57,349 bases of DNA from Streptococcus moroccensis (GCF_030812835.1 NZ_JAUSTM010000015.1:1-57349), one strand, 5' to 3'; counted from the first letter of the stretch, positions 47,283 to 56,650 are shown. Notes: a model not told the origin generated them from the sequence alone. A program made the numbers and translations.

Positions 47283-48792
47283 AATGTACTTAGGTCAGTC
47301 GGAACAACAAGCAGGAACTGCGTCGGCTATTTTATCTAATCGGATTAATGCTTACCAGTCTATTAGGGATAGTCTGAGAATTTTTATTGGTTCTAATAGT
47401 TTGCAAGGACAGGCCTATAAAACAGCCAAAACTTATAGTAGTCAAGTCCTAATTCCGCTACTTAAAGGAGCCATTTTGCTTGATGAAGCGATAAAAGAAG
47501 CCTGCGCTAAACTACCTAGAGAGTATCGTAGCCAAGTAGACAATATTGATTTGAGGGAGGACGAGTTGCGTGATAAGATTCAGAGGGCAGGCCTCATGGC
47601 TAGTCGGTACGACTACCTAGCGTCTTTAGAGCGAAACAAGAAAGTTCCCAATCTATCGCATGCTTACAACCTATCTCTTACAGCTAGTCGCTATATGGAG
47701 GTTGAGCGAAGGTTGCAGGAAAAGTTGCAAAAACTTTTGATATTTAATAATCAGTCTGCACATCTCTTCTCTTCAATTGAACCTTTGATAGATGCTGTTC
47801 AACAAGGCTTGAAGCAAGTAAAAAATTCTTGGAATTCGAGCACTCGAAGTTTCGTGATACCTGAAAAGGAAAAGCTATCTTGGGCTGAAGGTGTGAACAA
47901 GAAGTGGGAGCAGCGTATAGACCTTGTCGAAGCTGGTATTGATTACCTCATAAAACCAGATTTTATTTCTAAAGGGGCAGGTGCAATTCATCCTTATGCA
48001 AAAACAGCATATTTAATGGGGAAGAGTTATATGTCAGCTGTCTCAAAAGATTACAAAAAATCTGGCTTTATGAAATACGGTAAGTTGGGGAAAAAAGCCA
48101 ACGAGAATTTACAGACTGCATGGCGTAGTGTGAAAAAGCTTGCAAACGAGAAAAATTGGAAGTGGTATGCTAAACTAGGTTCGAAGTGGAAAAAGGGAAG
48201 CTTCAATCAGTTTTTGAGTACATTCCATCATTCCATCACTTCAAAGGCTGCAAACTTTAAAGTATTTGGTAAATATCCTGTAAAAAATATTAATTCCGTG
48301 CTTGGAAAAATGACAGATCCAATAAAAACCTATGGAAAAAAATTAATCGAGACAGTAAGTAAGTCTAAAATAGGAAGTAAACTTAAATTCGTAGGTAAGG
48401 CTGCAAAAGTACTGGGTTGGGTTGCTGTTGGGGTTGATGTCACTGTCACTAGTGTCAGAGAATTTAATAATAAGGACAGTCGAGCCTACGGTAGCGTAGG
48501 AAAGTCTTTAATTCATGCAGGTGTTGCACAACTGAAGAGCGCAGGACCGATTGAAGGGGCTCTGATAGGTGCTAAAGCTGGACCCTGGGGCGCTCTTGCC
48601 GGTTTTGCGGCAGGCACTATAAATACTGTTTGGGGTATTGTGTCACCAGATACAAAAAATGCGTTTTACTCTGGAGTACAGAATGTACTAGACGATGGAT
48701 ACGATTTCATTGCGGATGGTGTCGGGAAAGCGGTTAAAGGTACATGGAATTCTGTGACTAGTTGGTTTGGTGGAGGAGCTAAATATGCGTAA
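47272..48792 (+). CDS. LXG toxin with glycine-rich membrane-active C-terminus
   Basis: 506 residues. LXG domain (about 1-220) with SNSLQGQAYKTAKTYSSQVL. The C-terminal region (about 424-460) has spaced glycines in a hydrophobic run (GPIEGALIGAKAGPWGALAG), like glycine-zipper pore-forming toxins such as TelE of S. gallolyticus. I see no nuclease or NADase motif. Likely exported by EssC with its Lap partners and acting on the envelope of rival cells. A multi-helix membrane protein follows, as expected for immunity to a pore-former. Confidence 0.75.
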   Translation: MGVEMYLGQSEQQAGTASAILSNRINAYQSIRDSLRIFIGSNSLQGQAYKTAKTYSSQVLIPLLKGAILLDEAIKEACAKLPREYRSQVDNIDLREDELRDKIQRAGLMASRYDYLASLERNKKVPNLSHAYNLSLTASRYMEVERRLQEKLQKLLIFNNQSAHLFSSIEPLIDAVQQGLKQVKNSWNSSTRSFVIPEKEKLSWAEGVNKKWEQRIDLVEAGIDYLIKPDFISKGAGAIHPYAKTAYLMGKSYMSAVSKDYKKSGFMKYGKLGKKANENLQTAWRSVKKLANEKNWKWYAKLGSKWKKGSFNQFLSTFHHSITSKAANFKVFGKYPVKNINSVLGKMTDPIKTYGKKLIETVSKSKIGSKLKFVGKAAKVLGWVAVGVDVTVTSVREFNNKDSRAYGSVGKSLIHAGVAQLKSAGPIEGALIGAKAGPWGALAGFAAGTINTVWGIVSPDTKNAFYSGVQNVLDDGYDFIADGVGKAVKGTWNSVTSWFGGGAKYA

Positions 48793-49663
48793 AGAGAGGT
48801 TACTATCGGCAACCTTTGAGCAATCAAAAAAGGTTGTTAGTAAGAAGATACTAACAGAAGAAGGTGCACAGGTTGGCGTATTATCTTCTATGAAGCTATC
48901 TCAAAGGTTTTCTGGGCTAGTCATTTTATTACTTTTTATTATGTCATATGGAGTAGGAGTATATCTACCAGAAAGTCTCTTAACCTCAACAGAGAAAATT
49001 AGATACATATCAACCTCTACTGCCCAATCAATTGTCACTATTGGAACAATCTTTAGAATCCCGCTATTGGCACTGATGTATTGCTCAATAGTAATGGTTA
49101 TCATAAATGTTTTTCCAAAAAAAAATTATGCACATCAATTGCTTTATGGAACCATTACTCTTCTTGTTTTTTTAATCACAGTATTTTTGATGCTGTTTCC
49201 CTTTACAATCGGTCTCACAGTAGGTGCCTTTGGATGGATTGGTTTTTTACTTCAACTGTTAGTATGTGTATATCTGTGGAAGACTCTAGTAATCTCAAAT
49301 GTAGAACAGCTTAAAAAACAACTTTATAAGGGGGAACCAGCTAATAAAGACTGGGGAGAGAGCCTAATGGCATTTATCAAGAAGTATGGAGGTGTTCTAT
49401 TACTTCTAGCTATTGTCAATCGTTGGACCTTCAATTTTGGGGAAGCGATCAAAACGCAACCAGACATTTTCAGTTTCTTGTATGGTTGGGCTTTCTTATT
49501 AGTTGCGGCTCTCATGATTTTTACTACGGGCATGACCCTGAAAAATTTTGTAGCTGCATTTTACTTTTTCAAGTACCAAAAAGAATATCGCCAGTTCTTT
49601 AAAGTCTCAAACGAGCAATGGTATGGTAAATGGCGTGCAAAAAAGATGAATAAAAATAAATAA
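48785..49663 (+). CDS. Multi-spanning membrane protein, probable immunity protein
   Basis: About 292 residues from the ATG with GGTGGAGGAG upstream; the longer frame from 48767 lies inside the toxin gene. About six membrane helices. Overlaps the toxin gene by 8 bases, so translation is coupled. By position and topology it resembles TipE-type immunity proteins to TelE-like toxins. No homology is claimed. Confidence 0.65.
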   Translation: MRKERLLSATFEQSKKVVSKKILTEEGAQVGVLSSMKLSQRFSGLVILLLFIMSYGVGVYLPESLLTSTEKIRYISTSTAQSIVTIGTIFRIPLLALMYCSIVMVIINVFPKKNYAHQLLYGTITLLVFLITVFLMLFPFTIGLTVGAFGWIGFLLQLLVCVYLWKTLVISNVEQLKKQLYKGEPANKDWGESLMAFIKKYGGVLLLLAIVNRWTFNFGEAIKTQPDIFSFLYGWAFLLVAALMIFTTGMTLKNFVAAFYFFKYQKEYRQFFKVSNEQWYGKWRAKKMNKNK

Positions 49664-49676
49664 TAGGAGTAAAATA

Positions 49677-49970
49677 ATGACTAAAGAATTATTACCATTA
49701 GGAAGTGTGATTTACTTAGAGGAAGCAACAACAAAGTTGATGATTGTAGGAAGAGGTCCTATTTTTGAATCAGATGGGGAGAATGTGTATAGTGATTATG
49801 TAGGAGTAATTTATCCAGAAGGGATCAATCCAGAAGATGCCATTTTCTTCAACCACGAAAATATTGAAAAGGTTGTATTTGAAGGCTATAAAGATGATGA
49901 AGAAAAACGCTTTATGGAAGTGTATGAAAGTTGGGAATCTGAGCTAGAAGTAATAAAAATAAAAATGTAA
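49677..49970 (+). CDS. DUF4176 protein (Lap3-like)
   Basis: 97 residues opening LLPLGSVIYLEEATTKLMIV with the DUF4176 phrase GVIYPEGINPEDAIFFNHE. DUF4176 proteins (Lap3 in some systems) accompany LXG toxins. Start has ATAGGAG. It ends the toxin module. Confidence 0.8.
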   Translation: MTKELLPLGSVIYLEEATTKLMIVGRGPIFESDGENVYSDYVGVIYPEGINPEDAIFFNHENIEKVVFEGYKDDEEKRFMEVYESWESELEVIKIKM

Positions 49971-49996
49971 ACCATCGTTCAAATACCTGGTCGAAG

Positions 49997-50911
49997 ATGA
50001 AAGGAGCTTTAGCTGCCATTACAGAAGCCTCCTCCAGCTATGGAGGGTCTTACATGGGTTCAAGCTACTCTATGGACATCAGTTCAGGAAAGCAGGGATT
50101 TAGTAAACGAATCGATGATTTGGTTAAAATTTCTGAAAAAGCCAAGCGTCTCATTGCCGAGAAAGATACAGACGGTGTAGTCTCTTTTAACTATCACGAT
50201 GACCGAACTACTGCAACAAACTTGCAGGTTAATTTGGTCAAGTTAGAACGCTACTCCAGCAATGTCTCTTGCTACCTCAAGGAGAAGATTGACCAACCTT
50301 TCTATGAAGAGATGGATAAAGTTGGTGCAAGACTTGAAGCCGTATCGATTAGGAGTTATACGACAAGTAATACGGTAGGATTTAAGAGGACAGAGTATGT
50401 CCCAGATGCGACTGGAATGCAATTTGTGTCCCGGGAGGTGACTCCTCCAACAATCAGTCTTTCTGACCTATATAAGGTGGATAGCCCCTATAAGGCCACT
50501 CTTGAGAAAAGCTATGAGCAATTTAGAAATAGCGATGCCTACAAGGACAATAAACTCAGCAAAGACGACTACCTGATGGCCATGCATCATACTAGGGCGT
50601 TTACCTATGACTCTATTGATGACCAGAAGGAAAGAATTGAGATGTGGCGTGACCTTGCACTGACTGCGGGTGTCATTATCCTTACTATCTTCTGTCCACC
50701 AGCAGGAGCTGCGGCAGGTGTCGTTCTAGCAGGAGCTGATATGTACTCAGCAGCTGTCGGGAAAGACTGGGGAACGGGCCGAGAGTTGGATAACACAGAG
50801 CGTGTGCTTCGTGGCGTCTTTTCTCTCTTTGACCTAATCCCAGGTGTTTCCTATCTCAATGACTTGGCCAAGACAGGGAAGAAGGCAGGACTTGCGGCCG
50901 TAAAAGCCTAG
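49997..50911 (+). pseudogene. Truncated LXG-family toxin, lacking both ends
   Basis: 304 residues. It lacks the LXG N-terminus: the frame is open upstream without a start (SNTWSKMKGALAAITEASSS) until just after the DUF4176 stop. It holds coiled regions and, near residues 255-285, the pretoxin-type motif TGRELDNTERVLRGVFSLFD then LIPGV, and it stops soon after without a toxin domain. It looks like a decapitated reserve cassette left by recombination between LXG genes. Confidence 0.65.
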
Positions 50912-50936
50912 AAACATTGGAACGAAAGGGATAATG

Positions 50937-50961
50937 AAAAGCCTTGATTACAAGGCTTTTT
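50937..50961 (+). terminator. Terminator after the T7SS toxin module
   Basis: AAAAGCCTTG pairs with CAAGGCTTTT around ATTA. Confidence 0.85.
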
Positions 50962-51096
50962 GCTTTATAGTGGGGAAGTATCAGAGTGAGTAAATTTTTG
51001 GAGTAAGTAGAAGTGATAGCAAGAAATTATCAGTTTCTATTTCCATTTACCCTGTGGGTACGTGTTTGTTTCCATTGACAAGGAGTTTTTGGGAAT

Positions 51097-51309
51097 AGAA
51101 TCGTACCCACTTTATAGGAGGTCATGGTGCCCAGTTATTATCTGTTCATATGGAAGCCGTCAACCGTTGGGTACTTTCGCGTTCAGAGTTGGATCGTTTT
51201 ACAACCGAAAAAGGCTTTGTCGACCAATTGGTTATCCCAGAAGATGGAGAAAATATTGACTTTTATATGTCCCTAAATCATAAACGTAAAAATAATCCCT
51301 TCAGAGGCT
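51097..51309 (+). pseudogene. Unrecognised gene remnant before the LysR gene
   Basis: A frame open from a stop at 51096 reads GGHGAQLLSVHMEAVNRWVL and later VDQLVIPEDGENIDFYMSLN, with no start codon at its 5' end. The composition is protein-like, but I cannot name the family. It faces the convergent LysR gene. Probably the tail of a gene lost when toxin cassettes were reshuffled. Confidence 0.35.
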
Positions 51310-52185
51310 TCATTCTGAAGAGATTGTTTGGTTCAGCTTGTCTCGGATAGTTGTAAGTAAAGGTGCTAGGCGCTGCTTGTCTTCAATCAGATAATTGGCA
51401 TATATGGGAACAGTAGCAACCTCGTCAGTGATTTTTAGGGCAATTCTACGGTCGAAATTGTCGATTTTCTCACTGCGTAATTTGTTGGTTAGGTTGGTTG
51501 TAAAGACAGGGAAGTTGGCATATCGATTGATTTCTTCAAAGCTATCGTCATTCTGTTGGTAGAGGAATTTTGCACGAGGAATATGTTTCTCGATAATCTC
51601 TTGCCATACCCCTATGTCACTTAGTACCAAGAAGCTCTGCCCAGCCAAATTGTTAAAGCTTGTCTCACTTTTATCGGCGGTTGTCGTCATGGCGTCCAAA
51701 TTGACATAGAGATATTCATCTGCCAGGTAAAGCGACTCTATTTGGTCGGAGTGGAGTTCCTGATCGGAGAGGATAAGTGTTGCTTTACGATTGAACAATC
51801 GCTGTATGATGTCAGACGTTTTTAGCAAGCCTGGTAATAATGTGGTATTTTTAATTACCTCAGTTTTCAAAACTAGGCGTGGTCCGGGTAGTGTAAAGCC
51901 GATCTGAATACTTCGGTGGTGGCGATCGAAATTTTGAACAGTCTGGATGAAGTTGTCTTGGGCTTTCAGAAGCTTGGCTGCTTCTTTGACTGCCAGTTGG
52001 CCTGTTTCGGTCAGGTTGATGCGGTTGGGCTTGCGGTCAAAGAGGGCTACACCTAGGTCATCTTCCAACTTTTGCATGCCGCGCGTGACGGTAGGTTGGG
52101 TCACCATGAGGTGCTCTGCTGTGGCGGCCAGCGTCCCGTACTTAGCAAAAGCCACCAATTCTTCTAAGAGGTAATTGTCAATCAT
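51310..52185 (-). CDS. LysR-family transcriptional regulator
   Basis: About 291 residues from the ATG with AAAGGAG upstream; an ATG five codons earlier overlaps that ribosome site. N-terminal winged helix (ELVAFAKYGTLAATAEHLMV then TQPTVTRGMQKLEDDLGVAL) and a LysR substrate domain. Divergent from the aldo/keto reductase gene, which it probably controls. Confidence 0.88.
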   Translation of the reverse strand: MIDNYLLEELVAFAKYGTLAATAEHLMVTQPTVTRGMQKLEDDLGVALFDRKPNRINLTETGQLAVKEAAKLLKAQDNFIQTVQNFDRHHRSIQIGFTLPGPRLVLKTEVIKNTTLLPGLLKTSDIIQRLFNRKATLILSDQELHSDQIESLYLADEYLYVNLDAMTTTADKSETSFNNLAGQSFLVLSDIGVWQEIIEKHIPRAKFLYQQNDDSFEEINRYANFPVFTTNLTNKLRSEKIDNFDRRIALKITDEVATVPIYANYLIEDKQRLAPLLTTIRDKLNQTISSE

Positions 52186-52201
52186 AATATCTCCTTTCAT
52201 A

Positions 52202-52269
52202 AGTATATGTTAATAGTATACTACCATGCCTAACTAGCAATTTTCAAGTCCTTTAAAGCAGGTTATACT
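52202..52269. promoter_or_regulatory. Divergent promoter region with LysR-type dyad
   Basis: AGTATA...TATACT (52202-52222) forms an inverted repeat near the lysR start. A reductase promoter may use TTTTCA (52241) and TATACT (52264). Confidence 0.45.
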
Positions 52270-52300
52270 AATATCATCAAGAAAAACAAGTGAGGTAAAC

Positions 52301-53167
52301 ATGATGACAAACACAGTTACAGTAACCCTTAATAACGGCGTAAAAATGCCAGCAGTTGGTTTTGGTGTTTTCCAGATTCAAGATGCCGATACGACCCAAC
52401 AAGTGGTAGAAGAAGCCATCAAGACAGGCTACCGCCTTATTGACACGGCTGAAGTCTATGGTAATGAAGAGGCAGTCGGAAAAGCCATTAAAGCCTCTGG
52501 TGTGCCACGTGAGGAGCTCTTTATTACGACCAAAGCCTTTATCCAGCATATGAGCTACGAGGGGGCTAAGGAAGCCTTCGCTGAATCTTTGAAAAAATTG
52601 GATTTGGATTATATTGACCTATATCTCTTACATCAGCCTGTCGGTGATACTTTTGGGGCCTGGCGTGCTTTGGAAGAACTTTACAAGGCAGGAATAATCC
52701 GTGCTATTGGCGTTTCAAACTTCAAAAATGACCAGATTGCTAATCTGTCACTCTTTAATGAGGTCATTCCAGCTGTCAACCAAGTAGAAGTCCATGTTTT
52801 TCACCAAAAACAAGCTGACCAAGACTATCTCGCTTCAAAAGGGATTCAAATGGAGAGCTGGGGTGCTTTTGCAGAAGGTAAAAATGATGTGTTCAACAAT
52901 CCTGTCTTGAAAGCTATTGCAGACAAGTACGGCAAGACAACCGCCCAAGTCATGTTGCGTTGGCAGTTGCAACGTGGTATCGTAAGCCTGTCTAAATCAG
53001 CTAATCCAGAACGTGTTCGTCAAAACTTTGCAATCTTTGATTTTGAATTGTCGGATGACGATATGGCACAAATTGCCACTCTCAACACTGATACTACTGT
53101 CTTTGCCGACCACCACGACGCTACAACTGTTGAACTCTTGGCTGGATTTGTGGGGAAAAGCTTCTAA
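52301..53167 (+). CDS. Aldo/keto reductase (2,5-diketogluconate reductase-like)
   Basis: 288 residues. Catalytic tetrad Asp and Tyr in YRLIDTAEVYGNE, Lys in ITTKAF, His in DLYLLHQP. The NADPH-binding end is in VSLSKSANPERV. Substrate unknown. Under likely control of the divergent LysR gene. Confidence 0.9.
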   Translation: MMTNTVTVTLNNGVKMPAVGFGVFQIQDADTTQQVVEEAIKTGYRLIDTAEVYGNEEAVGKAIKASGVPREELFITTKAFIQHMSYEGAKEAFAESLKKLDLDYIDLYLLHQPVGDTFGAWRALEELYKAGIIRAIGVSNFKNDQIANLSLFNEVIPAVNQVEVHVFHQKQADQDYLASKGIQMESWGAFAEGKNDVFNNPVLKAIADKYGKTTAQVMLRWQLQRGIVSLSKSANPERVRQNFAIFDFELSDDDMAQIATLNTDTTVFADHHDATTVELLAGFVGKSF

Positions 53168-53251
53168 GCTATATCATCTTGAGCAAATAGCAAAAAAGTT
53201 GGTCTTGGCAGACTGACTTATTGAGATTTTCAAAATAGAAAGGAAGACAAT

Positions 53252-54238
53252 ATGAAATACACACGATTAGGTAACACAGGTCTCGAAGTTTCAAAATTAT
53301 GTTTAGGTTGCATGAGTTTTGGAGATGCCAGTCAAGAGTTTCATTCAGGATGGTTATTAGATGAAGAAAAATCACGTGTGATTATCAAAAAAGCCTTGGA
53401 TATGGGGATTAACTTTTTTGACACTGCAAATGTTTATGGTAAAGGGACTAGTGAAGAATATCTGGGGCGTGCCTTACGCGATTTTGCAGATCGAGAAGAG
53501 GTTGTTATTGCAACAAAAGTGTTTTTCGGAGACGGTCTCCATGAGGGAAGAAATACAACTGGTTTATCTAGAAAGGCTATTTTTAGCCAAGTTGAAGCAA
53601 GCTTAAAACGCTTAGGTACGGATTACATTGACGTTTTGTACATTCATCGTTGGGATTACAACACTCCAATTGAGGAAACGATATCTGCGTTAAACGATCT
53701 GGTCCGTTCTGGAAAAGTACATTATCTAGGCGCTTCTGTGATGTACGCTTGGCCATTTCAAAAAGCGCAGTATATTGCTGAGAAAAATGGTTGGACACCG
53801 TTTTCCGTCATGCAAAATCACTACAATATGCTCTATCGTGAAGATGAACGAGAGATGATTCCATTTTGTAAAGATTATGGTGTTGGTCTTGCCCCTTATA
53901 GCCCACTTGCATCAGGTCGTATCGTTAGAGACTGGGATGCTGACACTGCTAGAAGTAAAACAGATACAGTAGCTATTTCAAAATATGATAGTACGATGGA
54001 GCAGGACAAAGCAATTGTAATGAGGGTAGCAGAAATTGCAGAAAAATATAACGTTACTCGTTCTCAAGTAGCACTTGCTTGGTTGTGGAAGAAGGGAATG
54101 GATTCTCCTATTGTTGGTGTCACAAAAGAAAAATACTTAGATGATTTTATGGGAGCTTTTGAAGTTACATTGATAGATGAAGATATTGCTTATTTAGATG
54201 AAAAATATCTCCCTCATAAAATTGTAGGTGCTTTGTAA
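53252..54238 (+). CDS. Aldo/keto reductase
   Basis: 328 residues, AKR fold. Opens MKYTRLGNTGLEVSKLCLGC; tetrad Asp and Tyr in FFDTANVYGKG, Lys in VIATKVF, His in VLYIHRWD. A different subgroup from its neighbour (dehydrogenase/YghZ-like length). The ribosome site is GAAAGGAAG. Terminator about 65 bases after. Confidence 0.9.
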   Translation: MKYTRLGNTGLEVSKLCLGCMSFGDASQEFHSGWLLDEEKSRVIIKKALDMGINFFDTANVYGKGTSEEYLGRALRDFADREEVVIATKVFFGDGLHEGRNTTGLSRKAIFSQVEASLKRLGTDYIDVLYIHRWDYNTPIEETISALNDLVRSGKVHYLGASVMYAWPFQKAQYIAEKNGWTPFSVMQNHYNMLYREDEREMIPFCKDYGVGLAPYSPLASGRIVRDWDADTARSKTDTVAISKYDSTMEQDKAIVMRVAEIAEKYNVTRSQVALAWLWKKGMDSPIVGVTKEKYLDDFMGAFEVTLIDEDIAYLDEKYLPHKIVGAL

Positions 54239-54302
54239 TTAATATATCTTCTTAGAAACTAACATTCTTAGAGCCACAAAAATAAGTTCATTATAAAGTA
54301 TT

Positions 54303-54328
54303 AAAGAGAGCATTCTGTTCTCTTTTTA
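54303..54328 (+). terminator. Terminator after the second reductase
   Basis: AAAGAGA pairs with TCTCTTT and continues TT. It marks the border to element DNA. Confidence 0.65.
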
Positions 54329-54341
54329 TTATGCTTTATTG

Positions 54342-54545
54342 AGTGATGTGATAACTTTTCCAAATCATCCTTGTTATCCTAATATTATACCTAAGAAAAT
54401 CAAGTCTTGATTTTTTGTTGGGGGTTTGGGGGCAAAGCTACCAAGTTATCTTATCGTTGGCTGTCAAAACTGGAAAGTTTTGGTTGGCTGGCGATATGAT
54501 TTTTGGGATATTGTGGACACAATATCTGAGCTCGCAAAGACCCAA
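54342..54545 (+). other. oriT-like region (copy 2)
   Basis: Closely matches 12608-12800: GTGATAACTTTTCCAA, AAAATCAAG/CTTGATTTT hairpin, GGGGGTTTGGGGGCAAAGC, then CAAGTTATCTTATCGTTGGC. It diverges after ACAATATCTGAGCTCGCAAA. In this copy GATAAC and GTTATC form a dyad. The region up to 54622 has no gene. Confidence 0.55.
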
Positions 54546-54622
54546 CAAGGTCTTTAGGGAATTTCCCGTATGACATACGGGGTCGGGGATTACCCGAGAA
54601 AGGATAAAAAGGAGAAAATAAC

Positions 54623-54982
54623 ATGTCTGAACAATATAGAGATATTCGAAAAGAAATAAATTTAACAGCCAATGAGTTAAAACAAATTGAACAATTAATG
54701 AGGGAGAAGCGTTATCGACACTTTTCACCATTTGTCAGAGATCAATTATTAATGACTGATGATAAACAGTTAACTGCTAAAGAGTGGTTTTCATTTTGGA
54801 AAACTCAAAAGTTAGAACAGATTGGACGTGATGTTCATGAAATTATGACTGTCGCAAGAGTGAATAATCAAGTGACTCAGGAACATGTATCTATTTTATT
54901 GACCTGTGTTCAAGATTTAATTTTCGAAGTTAGTCAGATGCAACCATTGAGTAGAGAGTTTCGTGAAAAGTATATAGGTTAG
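54623..54982 (+). CDS. Relaxosome accessory protein, second copy (SAG1252-like)
   Basis: 119 residues, same length and layout as the protein at 12901 and clearly homologous in its C-terminal half (NNQVTQEHVSILLTCVQDLI; PLSREFREKYIG). The ribosome site is AAGGAG. mobC and a relaxase are missing after it; a DUF3173-integrase pair follows, so the mobilisation block has been deleted. Confidence 0.72.
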   Translation: MSEQYRDIRKEINLTANELKQIEQLMREKRYRHFSPFVRDQLLMTDDKQLTAKEWFSFWKTQKLEQIGRDVHEIMTVARVNNQVTQEHVSILLTCVQDLIFEVSQMQPLSREFREKYIG

Positions 54983-55086
54983 TAGATTTAATTTTATAGT
55001 GTATAGCTGTTTTAATCCTAGGGATTTACTTACTTTAATTTTAAGTAATGAAAGTTTTAAAGTAGTATTTTAGAAATGACTGTACT

Positions 55087-55103
55087 GTGATAACTTTTTC
55101 AAA
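55087..55103 (+). promoter_or_regulatory. GTGATAACTTTTTCAAA motif
   Basis: Same block as at 3616, 12613 and 54348, here about 78 bases before the DUF3173 gene. The rest of 54983-55164 shows no gene. Confidence 0.4.
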
Positions 55104-55164
55104 CATAAATTGATACATTACTATTACTGAGATTTAATCAGAATAAAAATAGAAGGAGTATCTT

Positions 55165-55407
55165 ATGGAAACTGTTACACATAAAAGTATTATGAAGCTT
55201 GGTTTTTCTAAGACAGCTTCAAAGTTGATTATCAGAGAAGCTAAAGCAATAGCCGTTAATCAATTTTATAGTAGTCATTTAGATAATAATGCGGTAAAAT
55301 TAAGAAAATCGCCTTTTGATAATAGACGATTAGACTTAGCTCCAAAAATTATCGTAGAGGAGCTGCTCGGTTTTCCAATCATTGATGAAAGAAAGGAAAA
55401 CAAATAA
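55165..55407 (+). CDS. DUF3173 protein, probable excisionase-like partner
   Basis: 80 residues, similar to the protein at 34145: HKSIMKLGFSKTASKLIIRE and LRKSPFDNRRLDLAPKIIVE. AGAAGGAG lies upstream. Its stop directly abuts the integrase ATG. Confidence 0.78.
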   Translation: METVTHKSIMKLGFSKTASKLIIREAKAIAVNQFYSSHLDNNAVKLRKSPFDNRRLDLAPKIIVEELLGFPIIDERKENK

Positions 55408-56568
55408 ATGTCTAAGAAATATAAAGGTGTATTTAGAGATGAAAAAGGTAGGATATATTGTCAAACTGAATTTAAGGCATCTGCAACTGGGAAACGTCAA
55501 CGTTTTAAACGTTATCGCAATATGTGGGGAAAATCTTTCACGACAGAGAAAGAAGCTTATGATGAGCTTTGTCGAGCAAGAGTTGAGTTTTATGATAAAT
55601 TTGATTATTCAGATTATAATTTAACATTTGCTCAATACATGGAAGACATTTTCTTACCGTATTATAAACAAACGGTACAGGATTCAACATATAGAACTGC
55701 AATCACTCATTTTACGTTATTTATAGAGGAATTCGGGAAAATGAAATTGCGTGATATTAAGCCACGTGATTGCGAGAGATTTCGACTAAAGCTTATAGCA
55801 AACCATTCTCCTAATTATGCAAAATGTGTTTGGATTCGTTTCAAACAATGCGTAGGATATGCGGAAAGAATGGAATATATTAAAACTTTCCCATGTAAGA
55901 ATCTTGATAATCCAAAAGGGAAGCGACCAGATACAAAATTTTGGACATTCGATGAGTTCAAAAAAGTTATTGCAACCTTTGATATAGAAGACTATGAAGA
56001 TTTACATCGCTTTACAACAACTTGGTTATACTACATGACCGGGGTGCGAGTCAGTGAAGGTTTTGCTTTATTGTGGTCTGACTATGATAAAGAGAATAAG
56101 CGAATTTTTGTCCATTCAACTTTAGAAGCGTTAAAAGGTGGTATTTATCGTATAAAAGACCAGACTAAAACGGATGCAGGGGTTCGATTTGTTGATCTAG
56201 ATGATGAAACGATTAATGTCTTAGAACGTTGGAGAAAAGTTCAAATTGCTAATTCTGATGATAACTACATCTTATCTAAGTTTGGTGAACCTATGGTTAA
56301 GAGTACCTTAACTAGAATGTTGAAGAGACAGGCTAAGTTAGCAGGAGTACCTGAGATAACTGGTAAAGGATTGAGACATAGTCATGATTCATTTATGATC
56401 AATGTCCTAGGAAAAGATGTTTTAGCAGTCTCTCAACGTTCAGGTAGAATTGATAAAGCTACAACTCTAAATACTTATTCTCATTTTTACAATGCTAGAA
56501 AGCAGACAGTAGGTAATGAGATAACAGAATTATTGAAAAAGGAGGGTGTTTCATCAACACCCCGATAA
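55408..56568 (+). CDS. int: Tyrosine recombinase with an altered catalytic box
   Basis: 386 residues, related to the integrase at 34396. Catalytic Arg in MTGVRVSEGF, box GLRHSHDSFM and nucleophile Tyr357 in LNTYSHFY are present. In the last box the usual Gly-His is Gly-Arg (RSGRIDKATT, Arg347), where the sister enzyme has MGHADKSTT. This may weaken the enzyme. The gene lies 67 bases before the att-like core. Confidence 0.9.
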   Translation: MSKKYKGVFRDEKGRIYCQTEFKASATGKRQRFKRYRNMWGKSFTTEKEAYDELCRARVEFYDKFDYSDYNLTFAQYMEDIFLPYYKQTVQDSTYRTAITHFTLFIEEFGKMKLRDIKPRDCERFRLKLIANHSPNYAKCVWIRFKQCVGYAERMEYIKTFPCKNLDNPKGKRPDTKFWTFDEFKKVIATFDIEDYEDLHRFTTTWLYYMTGVRVSEGFALLWSDYDKENKRIFVHSTLEALKGGIYRIKDQTKTDAGVRFVDLDDETINVLERWRKVQIANSDDNYILSKFGEPMVKSTLTRMLKRQAKLAGVPEITGKGLRHSHDSFMINVLGKDVLAVSQRSGRIDKATTLNTYSHFYNARKQTVGNEITELLKKEGVSSTPR

Positions 56569-56635
56569 GGACCACTATCAATAATATTTGACTAAAAAAA
56601 TGCATAATACTAAGGTTTAAAAGCAATTTGCTTAT

Positions 56636-56650
56636 GTTACTCTTAAATAA
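56636..56650. other. att-like core, second site
   Basis: GTTACTCTTAAATAA, identical to 35641-35655. The 446-bp repeat starts at its eighth base. Confidence 0.6.
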
